DNA of 64,000 bases from Triatoma infestans (taxonomy: Eukaryota; Arthropoda; Insecta; Hemiptera; Reduviidae). The stretch covers positions 1 through 64,000 of the forward strand of contig JAAEAF010003486.1 of the NCBI GenBank assembly GCA_011037195.1, read 5' to 3'. The notes below the pieces were generated by a model. That model had not been told where the DNA came from, searched no databases, and saw only the letters and a list, made by a program, of their open reading frames with translations. Made by a program: the position numbers and the translations under genes. Positions 12,336 through 38,500 of this stretch are shown in pieces. Positions within the stretch are counted from its first letter, which is position 1, and each line of letters starts with the position of its first letter.

Positions 12336-12654
12336 ATCAAAAACAAGTTTTAGGTCAAAAATTTCGATTTTTTAAATAAGAAAATAAATGGGTGGATGAA
12401 ATGAATGAAGAGTCATGATCCGATGGCTTTTTTAAAAAAAAAAATGAAAAAGATGTAATGGATGAATGAAGGAAAGTTATTTAGAGACGAAAGTAATTCA
12501 AATAGCGTTAAATCTTGGAAGTGATATTTAGAATTCCAGTATAAGTTAGTAGTATTTGATTTGCCTTGAAATAATTCAACTAACAGGACCTATCTTTTGA
12601 GGATTAAAGAAAAGTGTTTAATAATTACCATATGAATATAAATTGATAAGGTTT

Positions 12655-13740
12655 TTTTACTTTCTCTTTCTAATAACAGTAAGAGGAAGTATTGGAATCA
12701 TGCCAGATTTTTGAAATTGAGTTTCCAACGGAAAAAAACTTTTTGAGGCCCCTGGTCCAAGAAAAGGTTTTTAAAAAATGGTCTGCATGTGAATGTGTGT
12801 GAAAAGAATGTCAAAGAAGTGTGTCAAAAACAAAAGTTGCAGGAAGCTCAAACTTGGTATTCCATTTACATAAGTACTACCACCGCATCAGCCATGAAGA
12901 TTTCGAGCAAAATCCATCAACCGAAAGTGCTACTTTACTGAATGATTTTTTTTGTGATTTTCTTGAAAACGGCTCCAACGATTTTCTTTAAACTTGGTAT
13001 ATCAACTACGCATACAAAGAGCTGCAACTTTTATTTGAAACATTCTCCGTGAAAATTCTTTAAGCGCACTTTTGGAGGAGGGGGGTTATGATATCCTCTA
13101 AAGTGTTATTTCAGTTTATTTCAGATTCTATCATCTAAATTATATTAATTAGAATTAAATATGTTTTCGAAATCCCGAGTTTGAAGAAAGTCAGATGACC
13201 GGAAGGTTCTTTACTGAAAGTAGTTTTTAGTGCTATTTTTTCTAAAATGGCCCCAATGATTTTCTTTAAACTTTAAATATTAACTAAACATATAAAGAGC
13301 TACAACCTCTACAGTTTAACAATGCGCTATACAATTCTGTCAAGTAAATAATATTAATTAGAATTATGTAAGCTGCCAAAATTCCCAGTTTGAAGAAAAT
13401 CGGTTGACTGGAAGTGTGACTTTACTGAATAGGTTTTTCAGTTTTTTGTGATTTTCTCCATAAAAATGCCAACGGTTTAAACACTTATAAGAATTGTAAG
13501 TGTGAAGAAAATTTGTCATTTAGCTGTAAGAGAAAGTCGTGTGTGTTTCACACCAGATTTTTTACTTTACTGCTGTTCTTTCACAGGCAAATCATTCAGT
13601 ACGAAATTCAAAAAAGTCTTCCATACATGTTGTACCCCAAAATATGCGCTTCCAGTGAAAACTCAGTTTCAAAACTCTGACACTTCTGCAATACTTCTTT
13701 TTATAGAGAAAAAAAGAAAGTAAACAGGAATCTGGCAAAA
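12655..13740 (+). repeat. Long copy of the CTTACT/AGTAAG repeat, between TSG101 and VPS4
   Basis: Begins 'tactttctctttctaataac' and ends near 13,740 after 'ctgtaagagaaagtcgtg'. It is colinear with 24950-25715 plus 26400-26600 and is the uninterrupted reference copy here. Confidence 0.7.
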
Positions 13741-13799
13741 AGGTTCTTTTCTATTGTTGGATAATATCGGATCCTCTAATTCGTTATCTAAAGTTTTTT

Positions 13800-13960
13800 T
13801 TTACTACGCCATGACTTCGGCTATTCAGCCATGCTACGTCGCGCAGCCCAGTATAAAAAGGCTGCGCTGGTGATTGATGTCGTTCGTTTAGTTGGATATC
13901 CAGGGAGCAAGTAAGAATGATCTCGGACGCGAACAACTTCAGCCCCCTGTTATCTAAAGT
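13800..13960 (+). repeat. LTR-like/promoter-like interspersed repeat, copy 1
   Basis: Shares 'tataaaaaggctgcgctgg', 'ggatatccaggg' and 'gcgaacaacttca' with the minus strand of 28430-28560. The TATAAAA box followed about 30 bases on by a conserved segment looks like a promoter from an LTR or LINE 5' end. Confidence 0.55.
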
Positions 13961-14512
13961 GATGGTTGAAGGATCCACACATACATATACAGAGACCAAT
14001 CTCAATAACTGGCGCACAGAGACTAGTTCGCACGAAATAACTTGTTCCTGCTTCGTGATTATAACACTTATTATAATTAGCCTCAGAAAATATTTTTTAT
14101 TTCAAGTTTTTTTTTTTTATCGTATGTCAATATGGAGAGGAATTAAACCATTTACTTACTGAAAGCCCAATACAAAATACTTCATTGAGTTCATTTATTA
14201 ATGGCAGAGTAATTACAAAATTTTGGACATTTTAGAAATGTTCAGTATCCATTTCCTCTCCTGAGTCAATGGACAAAAAGGGTGCATTTTGGAGGCTATC
14301 TAAATATTGGATAGTCATTCTATCTAAAGTTGGCAGTAAAGTTTTTCCTGGCAGTTTAGCAGGCATTTTTCTCTCAACAATGTTTTACAAGTTATCCCAC
14401 TGGTTTTGTATACCTCTTTTCGATGTAGCATCATTTTAGCCTTCGCTTGATCGGAGATCACAGGTTTCCCCTTGGTTGAAGACGGCCAACTCATGTCCTC
14501 AGACGTTGCAGT

Positions 14513-16600
14513 AAGGTGACCAATCGGACTCCTTTAGGGAGTTTTGTATTCCTTTTTCGTGAACCGTACTCCTTTTAAAAACTGTACTCCAAAAATACTC
14601 CTTTGTGTCTTTTATACACCTTTGTGCTCAATATAAAAACTTCAACAATAGTTTTAATTGTTTGCAAGTTTCTAATCGTTTGTGTGCATGAAGCTGTCTA
14701 TGATGATGTTAATTTGTGAATTGAGGGAATTGGGGAGGGGAGTAAACATCCACCAGGGAGTAAAGGGCGCCTTCCACTGCGAGCAAAGCGGGCTCCGTTT
14801 GGTCTCCGTTCAACTCGCAAAGATTTATCTTCATGTAAGTGCTTCCACTATGAAAAGAGTGAGCGGAGCGGAATGAACGAGTATAAAGAGTTACAAAATT
14901 GGTCGCAGAGTTGAGCGGATTTGGGACGGACTCCGTTCGACTCGCAACGCCAAATCTCATAGAAGTGCTTCCACCAAGTCAGCGGAGCGGGCTGAGCGAG
15001 GAAAAATGAGCCGTTGTGTCACGTTGTGCAATGCTAGTTTTGAACACGTCCGCTAGCCCTTCCCTACCTTCCTCCCTACTTATGCGCGCCTTCCACTGCG
15101 AATATCTTTTTCAGCTCATTCTTGAACATGTTCTGTGACTGCAGTATCGTAGTGTGTTTGAATAAAATGGAGCTTTTTATTGAAACAGTGCGACAATACC
15201 CTTGTTTATAGAATACCAGCGACAGAGATTATGATCTTGTAAATCGTAGAATATCCGTAGTAAATCGCCTTTGACAGGTCTCTCTCTAATGTGGTTGCTC
15301 ATCCAAAATCTTGGTTTGTTACGCTTCTTTTTCTTATAACTATAGAGTAGCAAGCATTTACTTATCGTATTTATATAGTCATCATCACTGGAATCGTCTG
15401 GCATTATTACTAGAAACGAAAAACGAAAAAGAAAACTTCAACCCGACTTGCTCGATCCAACTGGCTATGATGAACTGGCTGACCATTCAGTCCGCTAATA
15501 ATGGAAGCATCAACCCCTTCCATCTCATTTCCCGCTTACCTCAATCCGCTACCAGGTTTCCGAATCCGCTGACAATGGAAGGCAAATACCTCTTTTATGT
15601 AAAACTCTTTTTAGTGGAAGGTCAAAAAACTATTTTACTCCATTTCGCTCAGCCATTTCATGCTCATTACCCTTTTGCAGTGGAAGGCATGCTTAAACCT
15701 GTACCCGTTTCGAAAGCGATCGACTGTAAGTACTATGCAAATCTATGTGCTAGTTGTGACTGTTTTATTTTCTGAAATTAATCTCTCGCAGTTTTTGTAC
15801 TTGTAGAATAATGTGGATGGTCCAAAGGCGAAAAAATCGTCTACTAAAAACTTAAAAAAGGAATTTCCTTTTATTATAGAAACAAACAATGATGATTATA
15901 TACTTGAATGTACAATCTTAGAGGAGGACGATCTGCAATAATAAAGCACATTGATTCAAATAAACATAACACATCTCTTGATGCAGCAGCATCAACTTCA
16001 ACAATTACTGCACTTTTGAAAACTGCAAAGTTTTGGAGAAAATAAAAAAAATTTAGCTATTATGGAGGGTACGTTTGCTTTTAGTACTATCATGCATTAT
16101 TAGAGTTTTAAAAGTATGGACTGTATTACTAAATTAGTGGATAGTAGAAATATTTTCACATTTTAAACCCGAGTGTATTCCCCACAAAAAATTGAAATTG
16201 CAATGTGTTATCCCGGCACTAATGCTGCTGTGGAGAGGGTATTTTCGCTAGCAAATGATTACTGGAGCAGTGAAATAACACAATAATCTGCAGACATACG
16301 AGCTGCTGTTGTAGCGGTACTTAAAATACACGTTCAACATGCGCCCTTAGACATCCAAGTGCGCCCTTAGAAGAAAATTCAGAACTAAAGAAAAATATTG
16401 TTTCAAGAATTAAAATGGTTTAGGCAATTATATATTAAATTAATAATAATATCTATAGATTTATATATTACGAGTATTTTTTAAAAACATACCTATAGCC
16501 GAATGGTGGGGACTTGATTTTTTTTTTCACAACCCTAATCACCATATCCAATAAAATTCCATCCGTACTCCTTTTGTAAAAAAAATAGTTGGTCACCTAA
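14513..16600. mobile_element. hAT-like DNA transposon relic, host of a nested PIF/Harbinger element
   Basis: Ends 'aaggtgaccaa' (14513) and 'ttggtcacctaa' (to 16600) are inverted. The flanks 'gttgcagt' (14505-14512) and 'attgcagt' (16601-16608) form a 7/8 target repeat of hAT length. Inside on the plus strand near 16200-16290, 'MCYPGTNAAVERVFSLAND' then WSSE is the dimerisation region at the C-terminus of hAT transposases. The rest of the transposase is deleted or decayed. Confidence 0.75.
14764..15693. mobile_element. PIF/Harbinger-type deletion derivative with clustered terminal motifs
   Basis: TIRs 'agggcgccttccactgc' (14764) and the inverse of 'gcagtggaaggcatgct' (15677-15693) are bounded by TAA at 14761-14763 and 15694-15696. 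The centre keeps two opposed coding stubs: minus 15404 to about 15235 (PRFWMSNHIRERPVKGDLL, like the N-terminus of Harbinger transposases) and plus from 15167 (MELFIETVRQYPCLY, like a MADF domain). They run into each other, as if the middle was deleted. Further copies of CTTCCAC/GTGGAAG-type motifs lie inside both ends. Confidence 0.7.
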
Positions 16601-16639
16601 ATTGCAGTGCTTGGAACCCATTAATAGGTGATTGTTCAA

Positions 16640-17870
16640 TAAGAAGCTTACAGCCTATTTTACACTGTAAACTGTGGTAATGGGGCACGAGACCCACTTA
16701 ACACTAAAATTGTAGCCTGTCAGTCTATCGAAAAGACTTTTTTTTTTCTCTTCTGAAGCGAGGAATACCAATTTTCTGCAGCTTGTTTTAGGACTTGAAT
16801 CTGAGCATCAAAATTATTATCTCTTCCCAGGCTAATCCATCTTCAACGACCTTCAGAGATAAAATCTGCTAGACCCTACCTCTACTTGCAGAACCATCGG
16901 TATAGATGTGCCTTCAGAGTACTCTTGTATTTTTTCAACTGTTAGACATTTTAGGTATGCTGGCAATTCTTGATTCTTTATGTCGTAGGTCCCGGCAGTT
17001 CAGGCACAGAGAGTTTCAAAAAGAAATCATTAGTACTTAAAGAAAATGTCTCTGCTCTCTCCCAGTCTAATCCATAATTTTTCTCTTAGTTGAGGTACCT
17101 TAATAATGAGGTCTGGATGAGCCTGCTCTAGAAATGTGATATTCCAGTGACTTAAGATAATTCTACTATTCCTAGAATTTCAGCATTCATTTATCCCTTC
17201 AAAATATTAGTGGCTCAATACCTGTTTGGATTTCTATTGCTGATACTGCATTGCATTGATGTTGATGGAACTTCGACGCTTTGTATTGAACACTCATAAT
17301 ATTTATGGTCCAATGAGATCCTAATACTTCACTACCATATTCCAGAATAAGCCTGATAGATGTTATTTACATTGTTACCAAAGTTTCCTAAGACATTATT
17401 ATTATTATCCAACCTCGGGTGGGCTATATCCCGGCACTGCTCGTAAGACCTTAAGTCTGTTACATGCAGAAAATGGTAGAAAACTTTCGACCCGTGGCGT
17501 TAACTAGCATTTTTTCAAGGTATTATAAAGAATGACCCACCGAAGATTCAATAATTCTTCCTCCATTCCTAAATACAACGATCGTTTGCATAAATTAACT
17601 TGCAGATTCTATTTATAGCAGTATACTTCAAGGTATATAATTTTTTAGAAACATCACTCTATTTGAGGTCAGAATAACCAAACCGTCTTCATAGGCGAGC
17701 AGTTTAACGTTCGTATTATTTATTTTGACACTACCATCCAAGCAATCCTCAATGTCCTTAAGGAAAGAGCGAGAAGAGATACGGGCCCAATAAGTAACCC
17801 TGTTTAAATCCAGTAGTAGATTGAACATTTTTAGATAAACCTTCATTATGACCAAACAACTTCCTCATAC
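16640..17870 (-). mobile_element. Degenerate LINE reverse transcriptase relic
   Basis: The minus strand at 17855-17628 reads FSLF/FLKDIEDCLDGSVK then VKLLAYEDGLVILTSN, an RT palm motif with YADD changed to YEDG. Later pieces toward 16.7 kb (WTINIM-like, NAVSAIEIQTG-like) fit the C-terminal part, with many stops and frameshifts. Confidence 0.65.
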
Positions 17871-18707
17871 TAGGAGTAAGAGAAAATAACATGATCGATA
17901 GTTACCAATCTTAAAAAATCAATAAAAAAAACAAACAAAAATCTGGGTTGACATCATCATTTAATGAATTTTCTTCCAAGTAATATTGTAATCAAGTGAA
18001 AATAGTTTTCGATCACAAACGAATAGCGAACTAGCTTTTTTTTATTTGTATATTTACTTTTATGTTAGTAATACATACGTAAAGATTTTAAAATCTATAG
18101 ACATATTCAGCAATTTTGGTAAAATAAAATTTGAAAAAAAATGTGTTCAAATATTTATTACGGCATTCTCCACCAAACTAAAATAAGTATTTTATATTCA
18201 CATTCTACAGAGCTTACATTTTCGAGATATATATAATTAATTACACTTAAATCAAATTCAATTATGCTATCAAAAATAGTTGTATACTATCTTAAGCAAA
18301 ATAGCAAATTAAAAATTATATTTGTATATAAATATTATTTTATAATACAATTTATCGTAGAATAAACACACAAACATGATGTTAAAATTTAAGTATACAT
18401 AAGATATTTAAAACTTCTGACCATTACAATTAGTGTTATAAGTTGATGAATTTCATTTTCCTTTTCTTTTTTTTTTGCCTCAATTCCTTTTTGCTTTTCT
18501 CTTTCTTTTTTAAAATAATTTAAAGTAAATCAAAACTGAAATTTTTATTCTTATCGGTTGCATATTCTGTAGTTAGAGGTCCAATCTCACTTGTTGTAAT
18601 ATAGTTTAAATCAATAAATGGTTGTATGAAAAGCCAATGCTTTGAGATCTTTTAAGATATCAAGCTAAGAGGAGCAAAGAAGAAAACGAAAAAAAATAAG
18701 TAAGTAT
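17871..18707. other. AT-rich DNA past VPS4, probably including its 3' UTR
   Basis: No gene. A candidate minus-strand AATAAA is at 18544-18549, about 160 bases beyond the stop codon. Confidence 0.4.
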
Positions 18708-31350
<12,643 letters not shown>

Positions 31351-32541
31351 GATGAAATTTCAATGCTAAAAGTAGAAGAAAAAAACAAATACCTATGTGT
31401 TACTTTATTAAATTTGTTTTTTATATGTTTATTAAAGTATTAAGAGACAAATTAGAAAACCAATTTTAAGTACTTGAGCAACGCCTGCAACTGAAAAGCT
31501 TTGTTTAAAAAATAATGATTTGCTTTTAAGTTAATGCCGCAAGTTTTGGTAATTTAACCACAGTTTTTAAATCCATAGTAACAAGTTGTCGACAATAGCA
31601 AATGAAGCCAATGTAAAATGAATGAATTAACGAATAAAAATGTAATAGTAGATTTAATTATACTACTTATGTGGCGAGTGAATGTTTGTCCAAGATTGGG
31701 AAGCGTGAACCATTTCTTGGCTCAGTTTTTAGTAATCAATTCCAGGAACTGAAATCACTAAAATATGTGCAAACTCACATGGACCTGTTGCAATATGTAC
31801 ATTATAAAACAACTCCTATTTATCCTGAGGTACGTCTATATGAGTTTACGGCTGACATTGTCTCTTTTCTACCCAAGTTCAGAAAAAGAGACAAAATTTG
31901 TGCAATTGGCGAAGCTTTAATTAAAAATTTAGCATATTTAACTAACACAAGTATATTATAAATAAATGCCACTGTTTACCTAAAAGTACTACAATTATAT
32001 GTTAAGTACACATAACTATTAAGTTATTTGTTACATGTCCTACCTATTAAAATTAACTAACAAGAAGAACAGGTAATTTAGCGCAAAAAATTTTACTAGA
32101 AGCACATATTTCATAGAACTTATTCAATAAAGGGTTAATGAAAAGATATTAAATACAACACACAATTTCACCTTAAAATTCAACTTAACTATTAATCATG
32201 AGATGTAACAGCTGATGAAATTACATTGTGATAATTCGACGCTAACCTCAGCCTCTTAGATAATTATCGCGTGTTAAATTTGTATATTTAGTTAGAAAGC
32301 ATTATGATTTATAGTAAATAGCACTGCATTATATATTTTTTTTCATATATTTCTAAACATTTCGAAAAAGTTTAATAACCTTTACTATATAAAATTCGTG
32401 ACTCACTCAAACATCAGGCCAATTGTATTATTACGCATGCGTATTCTTCAGTTACCCTATCCAATATTCCGGGGTATTTGTCAGTCAATTTTTCTGTGTT
32501 AAGTGTTTAGCTTAAACTCAGACGTTAACAAATAATTCATA
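31351..32541. promoter_or_regulatory. Shared upstream region of VPS4 (minus) and VAP (plus)
   Basis: About 1.2 kb between divergent start codons. It is AT-rich, with the unrecognised open frame at 31638-31961. 'gtcagtcaattt' at 32479-32490 looks like an arthropod initiator (TCAGT) some 60 bases before the VAP ATG. No TATA box was identified with confidence. Confidence 0.35.
31638..31961 (+). other. Unrecognised open frame between VPS4 and VAP starts
   Basis: An open stretch of about 107 codons between stops. It has no upstream ATG in frame (31671 is GTG; the first ATG is internal, in HMDLLQYVHY). The composition looks protein-like (KIGKREPFLGSVF, FLPKFRKRDKIC), unlike the surrounding AT-rich DNA. 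It could be an exon of a small gene, a fragment of a transposon protein, or chance. I do not recognise it. Confidence 0.3.
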
Positions 32542-35500
32542 ATGGCAAAACAAGAGCAGGTATTAAACATAGACCCTCAACATGAGTTGAAATTTCAAGG
32601 TAGGTCTTACTTATTGTGTTATTGAAAGCCGCCTATCAATGATTCTACAGTTTTGTGTTTGTGAAACTCATTGCATACAATTATATTTATGCATTCTGCA
32701 ATTTGCATAATTTCTTTTTAAGTAATAAAATTGTGTAAGAAAGTATGCCTTATGATAACATTAATCTTTTTGACAATACAGTTTTGCTATTTGAGGGTAA
32801 CATATCGTTATCTACCACTCTACTGAATGAAGTTACATGTACTTAGAAATGTAAAGTTATCAATCTATATTGAAAAATGATATTCTTAGTATTTTAGTTT
32901 ATAAAAGACATAGCGCACTTTTTACCAGTATTTAATATCTAGGTTTACAAATTTTTCTTAAACGTAGATTTCTTTTTTAGGGCCTTTTAATTCAATGGTT
33001 TCATCTTATTTGAAACTTCACAACCCAACAGAAAATGTTGTTTTATTTAAAATTAAAACAACAGCCCCAAAAAAATATTGTGTTCGACCGAACTCTGGTG
33101 TAATTGATCCAAAAGGACAGATGATGGTCCAAGGTGAGTCTGAATTTCTTTAATCTTCTTAGTTCACGTTTACATTAAGAAAGTAATATTATTGTGGACA
33201 TATATGGCGGGAATATTCTCTTCAAGTTCGGTATTTCTTACGTTTATTATAATTAATTTAAGGAAATAAAGAAAGCAATTATTCACTTAAATTCAAAATA
33301 TTTGTTTTTTTTTTATTACTTCATCTTGAAACTTCTTTGGCACAATGTAATATTTGTATATAAATACATCATAAAAGCTTGTATATTAACAGCATTAGAA
33401 TTCCCTAAATTTCTGTATTTAATTTTTGTTGTTTTTGAAAAATATGGCGGTTTCAATCTTAGATGAAAATAAACAGTGCTGATTATTAGCTATTTTATGT
33501 GAAAACAAGTTGCTGATTTTCAAATTAAAGTAAGCTTATTTGTTTTATTTTTTGCTCAACCAAACTATGTTAGCTGAGTGAGGAAACTTTTTTTTTTCTA
33601 GTTTGCTAATATTTGAAGATTCTCTTATCTGCATTTATATGATTTATAAGAAATACTATTAAGTCTAGATATAAAAGTAAAATGTGCGAGAGAGAAACTA
33701 ATTTTTTGAAATAGTTAATTCGGCTATTACATGTGTTGCATGTTATCAAGGTGCATTATAACCTGTACATTTTCGCTAATTGGATATCATACTAGAAATT
33801 ATGTTTATACCTTCGAAAGTCAATTCTTTAATTCTTTTAACAGATTCATAATTTAAGATAAAATTCACCTATTATTTGTTATTATCATTCATTTTAGGGA
33901 TGAAGTCAAAGGAGTTTCCAAATTGTTATTCACTCTTTACAAAGGAAAATGGAATTTAAAATTTTTTATTTAATTTTCTCCAAGTACTCGTTGCACTTAA
34001 ATAGATATCGGAGTTATTCACAGTTATTAAATATTTTGTTTTAGTTTTTTCCGTAGACAATTTGCTTCACATAAGATTCTTTAATTGCAACACATTTGTA
34101 TAATCATTAAATAGCAAAAAACGCTCATTGTAATTTATTTGTATATTTTAATTATTATTATGACAGCTTTTCATCAACTTTCCTTAAAATTTAAGAAATA
34201 TATTAGAATATCACTTATATTATTCTTACTTTGCTTTACTTTCGCGTTCCTTAAATTCTCATTTTGTCGTTTCTACTTATATTCCCTAGTTTTATTTATT
34301 AATTATAATAATTATTCCTCTGACTCTTTTACTATTAAAATTTACATCATAGCGAATTTATGCCGTTAGGGAAATAGATACATTTTCCAAATTCATTTTA
34401 AAATAAATGTTTCGGCAGTTTCTAGGAACATGTTAAAATTCTGTATTGATCTCATCATTCATCATAGAATTCCTATAATTATAGAAGATTAATGAGTTCT
34501 CTTATTTAGTAATGCCTGTTTAATTTAGTATTCCTGTAAGTCTAGTTGTGCAAAACTGTTCTAATAGGTTGCTTACTTGTAAATAATTGCTTTAAGTTTA
34601 TATTAAAAATAAAGCCTTATATTGATCTTTTTTTTCCAATTCGTGCGATTTTTCCGCGAAGGGCAATCAAAATTTTCCTCTGGAAGGAAAAGGTAGATTA
34701 AAAAAAATAATTGATGGCAATAATTATTTTAGATTTAAAATTTTGGGGTATAATCAGTTAAAAGTTGTAAACTATTATTTATTAACTTTCTTACACGGTT
34801 TTGCCTTTAGTTAGTGAAACTTTAGTTGGAAAGTTAAACTAGTACCTTAAAAAAATTCGCGAAATCTAGTCATAAAAAATAATATGAAATTAAAGTGGGC
34901 GTTTACAAACTGCAGTCATGATTTTCCTAAATTTGTGTTTGAGTATTATTATTAATTATACAAAATTATATTAAAAAATTCTATTCATATTATTAATTAT
35001 ACAAAATTATATTAAAAAATTAAAGCTATTAATGTCGCAGTCTTTTTGACCACACGAGGCAGTACAAAACGCTTAACACTGCATAGCTAATAGTAGCTTA
35101 CATTGAATTCTCGTCTCAAGTACAATCTTTGATATATCTAACATAAATATCAGGAAAAATGATTCTCCTTTTATGCCCTGAAAGAAATGGCTTAGCCGTG
35201 GAGCGCCGTGAACTGGGTTCCCGGACTCAGGTCCAGCAGTGCTATAGGTAGAATGTGATATGTGTACATGTAAATTTGTAGAGGGTGTGGTCGCAAAGCC
35301 AAATCATTGTGCGACCTAGGAGATGTAGTGGTTGGATTTGTAAAATGTTTTGTTTATAAACTAAAAATGCCATGTTATTATAAAATATTCCCTCTTACAA
35401 GAAGCGTTCAGTCGAATTTACTACTGGAGTGGAGTGTTGATGCCCTTTTTTGCTTTTTTTCCTTTTATTGAAAATGCCTTTTTTGATCTTATTAATGACA

Positions 35501-38500
35501 GTACTTGCAGACTTCATTATTCTTCATGACATTCTATTATTAAAGTACCTGTGTGCATATTTTTTCCAGTTTCTCAAGTATGAAACACATAACTTATTAT
35601 ATTGAGCACCTCATTGGTCAGAAAGTATGAACTAGTCCTCAGCACCTTGGGTTTCCTACCTTTCTTTAAAATTGTAAAAGCCAGAATATTTATTTTTTTA
35701 AAAGTTTGAAGTCAAAAATCTTTGACCTATAAAAGGGCTTGAATGAGTGGTCTTAAACATCGTGGGGTTTTTACTGGTTGTCAGTACAGAAAATATTATC
35801 AAACACATTCATCAGTATGCAAGAATAAATTTATATATTTGTTTTGGAAAAAATCTGACTTTCGCTATAAACTTGGTTCTAACCCATAAGAATTTGGAGC
35901 GTTAAAAATATGTTTACGTTATAATTTTATTGTCTGATTTTTTGAGTCTTGAGAATTTTCTGACATTTTTATTGTCTTATTTTTTGAGTTTGTTGAGTTT
36001 TGGGTATTATAAATAAATTATAAATTTTGCTAATAATTTAAATTACACAATATTAAATAACTGTTATTTTTATATCTAGGTACAAAATTTTTACTTTATC
36101 TTTGTCCCAGTTCCTGATAAGATGTACTACCAAACCAGACGTGGATAAATAGCTTATACGGAATAGTATAATATAGCAATCAATATAGTTTGGCAGAAAA
36201 AATTCATTTAAACTTTATAGAAACTAGCGATTACAAAAGTATAAATAATTTTTGTACTTTTTGTATATATTTATAAAAAGGTTAGAATATTAATTAGGGT
36301 TTAGAGCATACTTTTTTGAAATACATGTAAGCTAAGAATTTGAAATATGTATTATTTTTATTGCTGTGAGAAAACGTGAATTTGAGTTTTCACTAGAAAT
36401 GTGTTTGAGGTACTTTGATCAGGAAAAAGTAATTTTTAGAAATATCTCTGTGTGTGTGTGTTGTGTGTGAAAGAGAGAGAGAGAATAAATAAGCAGTACA
36501 AATCAAAATAAAAACAAAGTTTAAACTTGATATTTCCTGTAAGTATTATTATTTATTATTATTTTATTATTTATTTTTATTTTGCCTGAATAAATTACAA
36601 AACAAGTAATGTAAGGTACGTCAAGAATACACAATAAACTTAGCTTTACAAGTTCAAATAGTCATTGCACTGAAGTTTGCACTTTGTTCTCAATAAGAGA
36701 AAAACCATATTCAAACTGTGTTCAGCCTATCCTGAAGTGTCTTACCGCCTACTTCTCTTTAAGAAACTCATTTATTTTATAGAAACTGTTTTCCTTAAAA
36801 AAATGTTTTAAAATTTTTTTAAACAGTTCTGTCTTCAGGCCAGTAATTTCACTCGGCAATTTGTTAAACAATCTTACACTCATCGCCCTTCGGAGCTAAA
36901 ACCGACTTAGCCAATCTTCTCACTGGTAGGTGTAGATTATTTTTGTTTCTAATATTGTCAGATGATCCGACATGAAGATTTGGAATAACCTTTCTGGTCG
37001 ATGTTAGCAACAGAAAGTAACACTTTACTGCTTAAATTTACCAATTTTTCTTTTCTCGAAATTTGTCCAACGATTTTCTTTAAACTTGATATAAGTACAT
37101 ACTATACACATAAATGTCTATCATTATGTATATGTGAATAGAATGTGTCAATTTAAAATACTTACCAATATAATCTAAGAACAGTTAAATAAATTGCGAA
37201 AATTCCTAATTTTGGAGATAAAAAGCATTACAGGAAGAACCATTTCACTGATTTTTTTTTTTTCATTGTTTCGTGAGTTACTTGAAAACAGCTCCAACAA
37301 TTTTCTTTATAATTTTGTTAGATTCATTTAGGTGTAACACGATTAACAGACAAATTTTGATATTAGGGGGATGTCAAAAAAGGTTTTGGGAAATGAGGTA
37401 GATATCTCCAGTTTTCTGTGCCACTTCAATTCTCTGTGCTGTTTACTTTGTACATAATATTAAATATAATTAAATGTTTAATAAAAACTCTTTAAAGTTT
37501 GTGAAAAATTTATCAGTAGCAAGTTGAGAAAAGAAGCAAAAGAATGTCCGATTATTTCATACATTTTTCTTTTTTTGACATGTTACACCTTCAGTAATAA
37601 ATTATTCTGTATAATAATGATATTGGATCTAAATAATATGATGTTTCCTGCTTCTGGGCTACAATTTTTTATTTTGTAATTAAGATTACCTGGCACCATT
37701 AAGTTTTTCATTTAATAGCGCGATTTAATTTAATTAATTTATTGAATCATTAATAGTTGCCTTTTAGATTCACGTCCATCACAGGTAAATTTTTTAGTTT
37801 TCTGCAAAACAGACCTTTCACAGCAGAAGATATCCTTCCGCAACTCATTTAAATGGTTTGATACATACTACATTGCAATCTTGGAAAGAGATACTTTTGT
37901 TGAAGTAGGGGAAATTTTGGAAGTTGATCGAGAAAAACCTAGCCCAATGCACTTTAATGGATGCTATTTAGCTATTCATTTATTTGAAAAACACTATCCA
38001 TTAGCTTTCAAAGTGAAATGCCTCTGAAGAAGTCGTTTCCAAATAGGCGAAACATCGGTTTCTAACAAACCACTGACGCGGTCTCAACCCGGAAACTTAA
38101 TTGTTTTTCATGAAAATGGCCGCAGAAATTTAAAAGATCGTATTCATATACTTGTTATTAAGTATTATTTAATTTTCCATTCTTTAAATTTATTTTTAAG
38201 TTTTGACAATGAGACAATTATTGCTTCTGATTCATTTATTTATTATTGAATATTGATCTAGTTTTCCTTCATTATAGTTATTTTTTGTTAACAGTTTGTT
38301 TACAACCTTTTGACTATGATCCTAATGAAAAGAACAAACATAAATTTATGGTGCAGACAATGATTGCTCCTGAAGGTGACTTCAATTCGGAAACTTTAGT
38401 ATGTGTCATTTCTTAACTTTATTTATTATTAATATCATTCGTTAGTTATTAGTGCTTTAATATTATTTTAAATGCAGTGGAAAGAAGCTAAGCCTGAAAA

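Noticed and set aside
15311..15775. 154-codon plus-strand open frame
   Set aside because: It runs through the right terminal half of the PIF/Harbinger derivative and is antisense to the transposase stub; no domain is seen.
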